Source: Pseudomonadota bacterium (GTDB lineage: Bacteria; Bdellovibrionota_B; Oligoflexia; Oligoflexales; Bin106). From it: a stretch of DNA of 8,499 nt. The notes beneath the pieces were generated by a model. It was not told where the DNA came from and ran no database searches. It saw nothing but the letters and a program-made list of their open reading frames with translations. Of the stretch, positions 1 to 5,835 are shown piece by piece (positions within the stretch are counted from its first letter, which is position 1; every line of letters starts with the position of its first letter). Made by a program: the position numbers and the translations under genes. The DNA lies in the NCBI GenBank assembly GCA_026710525.1, contig JAPOQT010000319.1:1-8499 (forward strand), written 5' to 3'.

Positions 1-206
1 AAGGGCCACGATAAATTCACTGATACCCTCGTCTTCATCAAGTCATTTGGCTCATCACCTTGAAATCCGCCGTACTTTTGACAAAGATAGAGAATATCTT
101 GATCATAGTAATAATGATGAGCCATAAAATCACCTTGAAAACAGAACCACCACTCCTCACAGTTTTCATTGAGCAATTTTTGTGCCACAAATACAATATA
201 ATGAGA
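1..206 (-). CDS. Partial unrecognised protein, runs off left edge
   Basis: A frame open from just after a TAA at 207-209 continues through the left end of the window, giving at least 68 codons. Its translation is protein-like and rich in aromatic residues and Cys: NENCEEWWFCFQGDF (about residues 13-27), then HHYYYDQDILYLCQKYGG, then FQGDEPND. No family is recognised. There is no well-placed ATG: the candidates are GTG at 188 (about seven residues into the frame) and an internal ATG at 125, neither with a visible Shine-Dalgarno sequence. It may therefore be the 5' end of a gene with a poor start, or the decayed middle of a longer gene. After about position 45 another frame also reads plausibly to the edge (DEDEGISEFIVAL), which would fit a frameshift. 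A hydrophobic 43-codon ORF in a third frame starts at 169 and overlaps it. Coding status is uncertain. Confidence 0.35.
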
Positions 207-581
207 TTAGATTTTTTAAATAGGGTTGATTGATAACACAGACATGATCACAAGAGTTTATGTCTGCTCTATTAATAATATGATACCATTAGTTATGGCC
301 TCTACGTGTCTTACATGCTATATACATAAGATATTAGCGCCGATAAAAAATAGTTATCAAAGCAAAATTCTCTAAGGGTCCCTGGCAATCACATCAGCGG
401 ATGCCGTAACCAACTTTGGTTTTCGAAGTAGTGTTAATACGCCAAATGGAATCGACCTTTTCTTCGCCTAACCAGTAATAGCTGTTATATCATTTTTTGA
501 TTGTTTTCGATTTAACCCTTCTATTCTTTGACAAATCAAACTAACACCCCGTGAGAGTCAGGTTCATGGGGTAGCAGATGA
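207..581. other. Intergenic stretch, no confident gene
   Basis: This AT-rich stretch has no ORF of convincing length. A 7-bp perfect inverted repeat (CAGACAT at 239-245, ATGTCTG at 260-266, 14-base loop) is present but has no T-run, so it is not an obvious terminator. A short minus-strand open frame at 394-489 (31 codons, including GEEKVDSIWRINTTSKTKVG) reads like protein but has no start codon and a stop on both sides. It could be a remnant of a decayed gene or chance. Confidence 0.5.
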
Positions 582-731
582 GCCAGTGGTGTAGGAAGGG
601 TGGCTACTGGCGGGCAATGCTTAATAAAATCAAAAAGCATTAGCTCAATTCTGGTCCTGCAAGCAGTAGAGTGGCAACGGACTTTTTCCCGGCAATACCA
701 AGAAACCGAGCCACTCTTTGACCCTACACCA
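582..731. ncRNA. Candidate structured RNA, three consecutive hairpins
   Basis: Three adjacent hairpins can be drawn. (1) GCCAGT 582-587 pairs with ACTGGC 606-611, extendable to nine pairs with two wobbles. (2) GGGC+AATGCTT 612-622 pairs with AAGCATT+A+GCTC 635-646: eleven pairs, one G-U, one bulged A at 642. (3) AGAGTGGC 668-675 pairs with GCCACTCT 710-717, extended inside by CGG 678-680 with CCG 706-708. A competing long-range pairing, TGGTGTAGG 587-595 with CCTACACCA 723-731, would enclose hairpins 2 and 3 in a three-way junction and would exclude hairpin 1. The strand is undetermined, and no known RNA family is recognised. Weak ORFs overlap on both strands (plus 600-827 from GTG, minus 536-823), so a coding or chance origin remains possible. 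Confidence 0.25.
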
Positions 732-899
732 AGGGTTATACATGATAGATTACGACAAAAAGAGTCTGAAGAAAGTAGGGAAGTCAGCTTTTTGATGGTC
801 ATTAGCCACATCGTTGTCTCCACCTAAGTCACCCTGTTCCTGTTATTCTAGCCTAGACAAGAGATATTGGTTGACATTCTTCCTAGCTAACCCCACAGT
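732..899. other. Spacer downstream of the protease homologue
   Basis: No gene is supported here. On the minus strand this is the region just after the stop of the protease homologue. A GTTAGCTAGG...CTAGGCTAGAATAAC imperfect inverted repeat lies at about 849-887, but the stem is broken and there is no T-run, so I do not call a terminator. Confidence 0.4.
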
Positions 900-2642
900 C
901 TATTCCTCAGATGTCTCAGACGACGCCGAAGTTAAATCGAGGATATATTGTTGATAATCATGCTGCCCAGCTGCCATTGAATTTTTAGCTGCGTCAATCC
1001 AATCTAAGTGAGCAAAAGTACTCACAAAGTATGTTACTGTGGCGCATCTCTTAAAATCTGAGAGAAGCGCTCCCCGAGAAGAAACCCATCCACTCGGAGT
1101 CAGCGCAAACGATGAAATACCTAGATGTCGAATAGGGCTTTCTCTATTCAATTGCTTGACAAGGGCGCCGCCGGCATCACCGCCACATATTTTTTTTACC
1201 CTGTCTGGATCATCCTCTGGTCCCGATGTAGCCGTAATTAGCCAGTCTCTAGCTCTATGAATACGCTTTGGCTCAAGGCCAACTATCGCCTTTGCCATTT
1301 TTGCGCTATATTTATTTATTAACTCATCTGATGGGCTTGATAAACCCAGTTCCTCTAGTTCAGATAAATAATTGCTGTATACCTCTACTGGCGCACTAAG
1401 ATATGAAAATTTATCTTGTTGCGTGGTTGTACTATCGTCACTATCATCCACAGACAACATAAAGGTTTGAGGAGAAATTTCTTTCGTTTTATAACAGGTG
1501 AATTTGTATGAGTTCTCGGTAAATCTCTCTGTTACGTACGACTTTGTTCCTCCTGATTCTAGCCAATCAGACCAGTGACCGTTTTGAGAGGCATGCTGCC
1601 ACCAATCCCAGTTAAAGGATCTACTAAAATAATCTGTATGTCGCTCTTCAAACTCTCTAAGCGCCCTTTCAAAGCCCCTTAGAATTTCGGAGTTTTGTGA
1701 CACAACTTGTACAGATCCACCAAAGTATGATGTGGGGCGTTTCTTGCCTTCAAATGGAGGGGCGTATTTGCCAACCTTATACTTTTTTTGAAACCCATCA
1801 TACGGATTAGCTGTATTGCCGAAAATATCGCGATTAGCTGCCATAAGCACTACAAGCGCCGCCCTCTCAGGTGCGCTCGTTGTTGTTCTCATTTTCTCCT
1901 TTAGCTTCGTTTGTTCTGTCCGAAATTTTTGGTATTCAGGCCACATTTCTATTTCCCGCTGTTTCTGCTGCTCTAGATATTCAAGATATTCGGGGGAGTA
2001 TTCTTTACCAGCGCCATGTAGATGTAAAGTACCTGTCACACGTTGAGAGCTATAGAAATCCCGTTCTTGTTTTTTCGGAAGACTTGCCTGGCCGGCAAAT
2101 GGTGTCGCAGGATCAACATTAACTTTGATTAAAGCAATATCATGAGTCAATGCGTAAGGACGAAGAAATCTAACAAATCCAGCAGAAAACTTTGGATTTG
2201 GTTGGCCAAAATGAAAAAAGAAATCCTTATGCATCGCTACAGATTGGATCTTATCATGGCCCACAGTCTGTTCTTGTAGTAACCCAGACTCCGTTTTACT
2301 GATATAGCGAAGAGCGAGACTTTCAAGCATACCTTTCTGTTCACTACATAAGAAATTATCCAAACATTGGGCAGCTGTTAAAATATAACCATCGCCAATG
2401 TGTGCGGCAGAACAATGACCATGAAATTTTGAATCAGCAGATCGAATAGACGGCTTAACTGTCCCCAATTCAACAAAGTAGGGAGGGAGGTCTTGAAATT
2501 TTTGGTACTCTTTGCCACCATAGGTAGATAGTTGACCTAGATCTGAGCTATCACTTGGGCGCATACAACTGGTAGCCAAGAGAATGCTAAAACTGATCAT
2601 AGCATAATAATAAAGTGTCATACGACTTAATAAGAACCTCAT
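900..2642 (-). CDS. Lipoprotein trypsin-like serine protease homologue, catalytically dead
   Basis: This is a predicted secreted lipoprotein of 580 residues. The signal peptide has Arg near its start, a hydrophobic core and a lipobox-like ATS|C with Cys26. The chymotrypsin/trypsin fold is recognised from three landmarks: the His loop GHC...LTAAQC (about 75-93), THDIALIKV (Asp168), and the Ser motif CGGDAGG (about 486-492) followed by a C-terminal Y-F-V...LDWI helix. Two of the three catalytic positions are changed: His to Gln92 and Ser to Ala490. Asp168 and the paired Cys are kept, so the fold is probably intact but peptide-bond cleavage is not expected. About 320 residues separate Asp from the Ser position, against about 93 in chymotrypsin. 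The insert includes a Glu/Lys/Gln-rich helical stretch (about 218-252) and a Trp-rich patch (about 343-360). The start at 2642 is preferred over 2687 because GGAGG lies six bases upstream and it gives a normal signal peptide. It likely acts as a binding or scaffold protein in the envelope (inference). Confidence 0.85.
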   Translation of the reverse strand: MRFLLSRMTLYYYAMISFSILLATSCMRPSDSSDLGQLSTYGGKEYQKFQDLPPYFVELGTVKPSIRSADSKFHGHCSAAHIGDGYILTAAQCLDNFLCSEQKGMLESLALRYISKTESGLLQEQTVGHDKIQSVAMHKDFFFHFGQPNPKFSAGFVRFLRPYALTHDIALIKVNVDPATPFAGQASLPKKQERDFYSSQRVTGTLHLHGAGKEYSPEYLEYLEQQKQREIEMWPEYQKFRTEQTKLKEKMRTTTSAPERAALVVLMAANRDIFGNTANPYDGFQKKYKVGKYAPPFEGKKRPTSYFGGSVQVVSQNSEILRGFERALREFEERHTDYFSRSFNWDWWQHASQNGHWSDWLESGGTKSYVTERFTENSYKFTCYKTKEISPQTFMLSVDDSDDSTTTQQDKFSYLSAPVEVYSNYLSELEELGLSSPSDELINKYSAKMAKAIVGLEPKRIHRARDWLITATSGPEDDPDRVKKICGGDAGGALVKQLNRESPIRHLGISSFALTPSGWVSSRGALLSDFKRCATVTYFVSTFAHLDWIDAAKNSMAAGQHDYQQYILDLTSASSETSEE

Positions 2643-2648
2643 GATGTT

Positions 2649-2653
2649 CCTCC
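2649..2653 (-). promoter_or_regulatory. Ribosome binding site that sets the start of the protease homologue
   Basis: On the minus strand GGAGG is followed by a six-base spacer and ATG (2642-2640). The longer reading from 2687 has no comparable site and would add 15 charged residues before the signal peptide. Confidence 0.8.
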
Positions 2654-2719
2654 GAAAGAGTTTAAATTTACTGACTAGTTGAGACATGTATCCAGTGATA
2701 ACAAATGTTTTGTTTTATG

Positions 2720-2737
2720 CCGCTTCCCAGGAAGTGG
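2720..2737. repeat. Compact inverted repeat upstream of the protease homologue
   Basis: CCGCTTCC 2720-2727 faces GGAAGTGG 2730-2737 across two bases (one G-T mismatch, a wobble as RNA). It lies about 80 bases upstream of the start at 2642, where an operator or a leader hairpin could sit. No promoter could be identified with confidence, so its role is unknown. Confidence 0.35.
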
Positions 2738-2811
2738 TCGTTAATGAAGTATTGAGATAACTTACTCGAAAGGCATTTGGATCATCTCCTTAAAAAAAGT
2801 TACCTTTGGTC

Positions 2812-2869
2812 CTGACAGAGCTTGGGTGACACCCGGGATAGTACTGACATGAGTGATAAACTCTGTTAG
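2812..2869. repeat. Inverted repeat enclosing a small hairpin
   Basis: CTGACAGAG 2812-2820 pairs with CTCTGTTAG 2861-2869 (eight Watson-Crick pairs plus one wobble). Inside it GGGT 2824-2827 pairs with ACCC 2831-2834. It overlaps the small minus-strand ORF at 2762-2964; its function is unknown and it may be chance. Confidence 0.25.
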
Positions 2870-2918
2870 TGAAAAGAAACCACTATAATAATAAAGATTT
2901 ATTTTTTCATGAAAAGAT

Positions 2919-2930
2919 GGGGGGGGGGGG
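2919..2930. repeat. Homopolymer run of 12 G
   Basis: Twelve consecutive G in an otherwise AT-rich region. Runs of this length slip during replication and are also hard to count in sequencing reads. Confidence 0.95.
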
Positions 2931-2964
2931 AGAGACTTGTCTTTGTATCACTTAGTATAGCCAT

Positions 2965-3152
2965 GGAAGCTCTCAGATAACAAGTTAATTTTTTAGTCGA
3001 GACGATACAATAGCTGTGTTTATAACCCCTTGTCGGTGTTACTATGTTGGCTGATAATTTTTTAGAAAGAAACTATCTTATCAGTTAGTTATGAATGACA
3101 ATCTTTCGTTGCTTACGCTCTGAAAAAAGATGCTTAAAAACAGGGGATCTCT
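2965..3152. other. AT-rich spacer upstream of the dnaA-like remnant
   Basis: No gene is supported. A 7-bp inverted repeat CTGATAA 3051-3057 / TTATCAG 3078-3084 flanks an A/T-rich loop. No consensus DnaA box was seen here, in contrast to the region before dnaN. An AGGGGA sequence at about 3142-3147 is placed as a Shine-Dalgarno site for the ATG at 3153. Confidence 0.4.
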
Positions 3153-3322
3153 ATGCTGCCAGATTCACAAGATGAATTATGGAGTAACCATATGCAGGTT
3201 CTAGAACAATGAGATACGCAACACATTCTCGTGTATGATGTTCGCTTTTGAATCATAAGCTCGTGCTGATAGTCAAGTAACCTTCATTTTGCTTCGCCAA
3301 AAACTTCGGTTCCTGTAAGTGT
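3153..3322 (+). pseudogene. dnaA: Decayed 5' end of dnaA (domain I remnant)
   Basis: An ATG at 3153 with AGGGGA five bases upstream begins MLPDSQDELWSNHMQVLEQ, then a TGA at 3210. One frame on (3211) the reading continues EIRNTFSCMMFAFES, then TAA at 3256. In the third frame (3251) it reads NHKLVLIVK, stop, PSFCFAKNF. Spliced together these follow the layout of DnaA domain I: LW-x(3)-hydrophobic..., a helix, an aromatic F about 16 residues after W, then hydrophobic L-V-L-I-V and P-S-x-F-x-x-x. In bacterial DnaA this is LW...F-x-T-W...L-x-L-x-x-P-x-x-F-x-x-x-W. The match is by eye over about 55 residues with two frameshifts and a stop, so it is suggestive rather than proven. The remnant ends before the 3' end of mutM, which lies on the other strand. 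Its position about 3 kb from dnaN fits a broken ancestral dnaA-dnaN pair. Confidence 0.4.
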
Positions 3323-3353
3323 TAATTCACATACTAACTCTAATCATACTTGT

Positions 3354-4226
3354 CTAATGCTGACAGGTGACGCAGTAGTAAGTGCTCCTGTTTTGCTGAT
3401 AGCTTTTTTTAACAGTACCACCGCAAATCTCACATGCTTGACCATCACGCATGTATACCTGGGCATTTAGTGAAAAATATCCTTGCTGACCATCAAGGTG
3501 ATGAAAATCCTTTAAGGTGCTACCACCAAGTTCTATTGCTTTCTGCAAAACACTTTGAATCCCTAGGGCAAGCCTTTGCCACTCTCCTGTTTTGAGGGTG
3601 CTCACCACTCGATTTGGCATAATACCTGAAACATATAACGATTCGCTTGCATAGATATTACCAATACCAGCTACCACACCCTGGTTAAGCAAAAAACCCT
3701 TAATATGAGCCCTCTTTGATTTTGCCTTTGCTGCCATGTGACTCGCAAGGACCTCAGCTGACACCTCGAGGGGTTCTATGCCTAACCCTTTTAAAAATCG
3801 ATGGTTTTCCAAACTGTTGTCAGAGCCCTCCATAAACGACAACCGACCAAAGCGCCTTGGATCTGAGTAAGCACAAGTTAAGCTATGATCGCCTTTGTTT
3901 AGCTTTATGTAAAAGTGAGTATGACTCTGGAAGTCCTTTTGACTGTCCTTATTTTGTCGCAACAAGCAAAAAACACCGCTCATTCCGAGATGACTTATTA
4001 AGGTTACGTTAGTTGTTTCTTTACCGCCATCAGACACGGTAAATAATAAATACTTACCTCTTCTACTAACAGCTACCACCCTTTTTCCCGTGACCAGCTT
4101 TGAAATTTTTTCGGTCGGAATGTTCTCTCTTAGTTTTGATCTAAAAAAATGAATTCTTACTATCTTATAGCCGACAATGCTCTGAAGACCTTTGGCTAGT
4201 GTCTCCACCTCAGGAAGCTCTGGCAT
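3354..4226 (-). CDS. mutM: Formamidopyrimidine-DNA glycosylase (Fpg/MutM)
   Basis: This base-excision repair enzyme removes 8-oxoguanine and formamidopyrimidines from DNA and nicks the abasic site. The N-terminus MPELPEVETL carries the catalytic Pro2 and Glu3. Lys58 in RRGKY, HLGMSG (about 79-84), DPRRFG (122-127; lesion-site wedge) and GIGNIYASE (187-195) follow in the family order. The C-terminal zinc finger is complete: C265-x2-C268 and C285-x2-C288, with the DNA-binding RSTYYC Arg at 280. At 290 residues it is slightly longer than the usual 270 or so; extra residues lie around 86-103 and 133-140. The protein ends CQH. All key residues are present, so it should be active. It lies 23 bases after tRNA-Arg and appears to be the last gene of a glmM-tRNA-mutM unit. 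No strong ribosome binding site is visible upstream of the ATG. Confidence 0.97.
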   Translation of the reverse strand: MPELPEVETLAKGLQSIVGYKIVRIHFFRSKLRENIPTEKISKLVTGKRVVAVSRRGKYLLFTVSDGGKETTNVTLISHLGMSGVFCLLRQNKDSQKDFQSHTHFYIKLNKGDHSLTCAYSDPRRFGRLSFMEGSDNSLENHRFLKGLGIEPLEVSAEVLASHMAAKAKSKRAHIKGFLLNQGVVAGIGNIYASESLYVSGIMPNRVVSTLKTGEWQRLALGIQSVLQKAIELGGSTLKDFHHLDGQQGYFSLNAQVYMRDGQACEICGGTVKKSYQQNRSTYYCVTCQH

Positions 4227-4249
4227 GGTTTTTAATACCCAAGAAAAAG

Positions 4250-4326
4250 TGGCGCACCCTGAGCGATTCGAACGCCCGACCTTCTGATTCGTAGTCAGAT
4301 GCTCTATCCAACTGAGCTAAGGGTGC
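4250..4326 (-). tRNA. tRNA-Arg (anticodon ACG)
   Basis: A 77-base cloverleaf: acceptor GCACCCT/AGGGTGC, D stem GCTC/GAGC, anticodon stem TCTGA/TCAGA around loop CTACGAA (anticodon ACG, expected to be edited to ICG to read CGN codons), variable loop AGGTC, and T arm GGGCG-TTCGAAT-CGCTC. Discriminator G is followed by an encoded CCA. It lies 21 bases after the glmM stop and 23 bases before mutM on the same strand, so it is probably cut from a shared transcript. Confidence 0.97.
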
Positions 4327-4347
4327 GTGTGTATTGCCACTATCAAA

Positions 4348-5835
4348 CTAACGAACTATCTTACAATACTGAGCTATTGACTCAAGACTTTTTGCCATCA
4401 GCATATTAGCTACCTGAATCACTTCGCTTTTTTGGTGACCTTCGACTAAAATTCTTAACTTTTTTTCTGTCCCTGAATATCGCCATAATACACGACCTTC
4501 GCCATCGGGTGATGATTGCTTCAAACCCTTGTCCACCTCCAGTAGTATAGTAGCTAATTCCTTCATTTCACTAAGAGGTACCTTCTCGAGAACCTCTTTT
4601 GAAATCATGTGTGACGACCTTAGGGGAACCATTTTTATTAACTCTGACCAGTGACAACTAGGCTCATGTAATAAGCTAGTTAGGGTAAACTCAAGGATTT
4701 TTAAGGTGGCATACAAACCATCACCACATAATAAATGATCTCGAAAAATTAAATGTCCGGATGGCTCGCCACCGAAATACACATCCTGTTTTTCCATTAA
4801 CTCTGCGAGTTCCCTATCACCAACTAGTGAGTGATAAGTTTTAATACCGCGCGCCGCCAACACTTTACTTAGACCGCCGTTTGCGACAATCGTAGTCGCA
4901 AACCTTCTGCCATCATGACTACCTGTTTTGTGTAACCAAATAGCTAGCAACCCAAGGAGCACGTCACCATTAATGATCTCTCCTTCACGAGAACACAGCA
5001 GAATCCTGTCGCCATCTCCGTCATAGGCAATACCGACATCTGCCCGTAATTCCTTTACCTTCGTTTGGAGTGAATTTGGCGAAGTTGCTCCCACACCTAA
5101 ATTAATATTCTTACCATTTGGTGAGGCATTAATCACATGAAACCGAAATGTTTTTGAATCAGTAAACAAACGCTTTGCTATTTGTGAGCAAGCACCATGA
5201 GCTGAGACAATAACAACGGTGACCGTTTTTTTTACTCCACTGTGACAAGCGATTATTCTATCCAGATGCTCTTTAAGATAACGATAATAGTTCTCAGGGG
5301 CTTGGGTAACAAGTGGCTGAGAAAAGTTTCGTTCTTTTGACATACAGCTAGTGTCTTCCGTTAACTCACGAGCAAGGTTGTTCTCTTGCTCATCTGTGAG
5401 TTTTTGTCCATCACTATTAAATATCTTAAAGCCATTGTCTGTATACGGGTTATGGGAAGCTGAAATCACCACACCACATAAAACGTCCATTTTTTTTAAT
5501 TCAAACAAACACGCTGGTGTTGGCGCTACCGACATTGACACCGGAATACCACCAACGTCTTTCACACCCTGATGGAGGGCTTGTTCGAGACTAACCGAAG
5601 AGTATCTCGAGTCACGACAAGTTAACAACGTCCCTGGTATCTTTTTGTTACCAGATGATTGCTCTGAAGGCTTCGTAAAGTACTTATATAGTTTCTGGCC
5701 TAAAACGTAGGCAAGTGATTCAACTATCGGGTATTTGCCATAAGGACCACGGATGCCATCGGTGCCAAATAAATGGCTCTTTTTAACGACATGTAATCCA
5801 CCCTGGATATCAGCTATTTTTTGACGGTGTATCAC
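4348..5835 (-). CDS. glmM: Phosphoglucosamine mutase
   Basis: Converts glucosamine-6-phosphate to glucosamine-1-phosphate in the cytoplasm, on the way to UDP-GlcNAc for peptidoglycan and lipopolysaccharide. Alpha-D-phosphohexomutase landmarks appear in order: FGTDGIRG (23-30), active-site ISASHNP with the phospho-acceptor Ser127, the metal loop DGDGDR (272-277), the sugar-binding loop GGEPSGH (355-361), and the phosphate-binding loop RYSGTE (452-457). The phosphate loop reads SGTEKK where SGTEP is usual. The FGTDGIRG start is GlmM-type rather than ManB/Pgm-type. At 495 residues it is longer than the usual 445 or so, partly from an N-terminal extension of about 20 residues. The start is GTG at 5835; no in-frame ATG, GTG or TTG lies between it and FGTDG, and no strong ribosome binding site precedes it, so the true start is the least certain point. 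It is divergent from dnaN across the DnaA-box region. Confidence 0.95.
   Translation of the reverse strand: MIHRQKIADIQGGLHVVKKSHLFGTDGIRGPYGKYPIVESLAYVLGQKLYKYFTKPSEQSSGNKKIPGTLLTCRDSRYSSVSLEQALHQGVKDVGGIPVSMSVAPTPACLFELKKMDVLCGVVISASHNPYTDNGFKIFNSDGQKLTDEQENNLARELTEDTSCMSKERNFSQPLVTQAPENYYRYLKEHLDRIIACHSGVKKTVTVVIVSAHGACSQIAKRLFTDSKTFRFHVINASPNGKNINLGVGATSPNSLQTKVKELRADVGIAYDGDGDRILLCSREGEIINGDVLLGLLAIWLHKTGSHDGRRFATTIVANGGLSKVLAARGIKTYHSLVGDRELAELMEKQDVYFGGEPSGHLIFRDHLLCGDGLYATLKILEFTLTSLLHEPSCHWSELIKMVPLRSSHMISKEVLEKVPLSEMKELATILLEVDKGLKQSSPDGEGRVLWRYSGTEKKLRILVEGHQKSEVIQVANMLMAKSLESIAQYCKIVR

Larger units (their letters stand above)
2762..2964 (-). pseudogene. Small ORF split by a C homopolymer, possible phase-variable gene
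   Basis: An ATG at 2964 (with GAGAG five bases upstream) begins MAILSDTKTSLS and enters a run of 12 C on the minus strand. With 12 C the frame stops after 21 codons at 2899. The frame on the far side of the run continues as SFHEKINLYYYSGFF, SLTEFITHVSTIPGV and SGPKVTFFKEMIQMPFE to a TAA at 2762-2764. It is open back to a TGA at 2948-2950, inside the first frame. Adding one C (13) or removing two (10) would join the two into a 67-residue protein. No family is recognised. It may be an off-state contingency ORF, a decayed gene, a miscount of the homopolymer, or chance. Confidence 0.3.

Noticed and set aside
239..266. Perfect 7-bp inverted repeat considered as a transcription terminator
   Set aside because: The loop is 14 bases and no T-run follows on either strand.
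536..823. Minus-strand 95-codon ORF just downstream of the protease homologue
   Set aside because: Composition rich in Cys, Ser and Thr with no recognisable domain or ribosome binding site; more likely the shadow of structured non-coding DNA.
600..827. Plus-strand 75-codon ORF (GTG start) that reads somewhat like protein
   Set aside because: It overlaps the hairpin block and an antisense ORF of similar length, its purine-rich site is too close to the start codon, and no family is recognised. Not called as a gene.
1039..2122. Several plus-strand ORFs of 73-83 codons inside the protease homologue
   Set aside because: They are antisense shadows of a long, well-supported coding frame with clear motifs.
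3078..3150. Minus-strand reading PVFKHLFSERKQRKIVIHN as a coding remnant
   Set aside because: Only about 20 codons between stops, no start, no recognised family.
5351..5572. Plus-strand 73-codon ORF inside glmM
   Set aside because: Antisense to the SASHNP-containing part of glmM, which is unambiguous.
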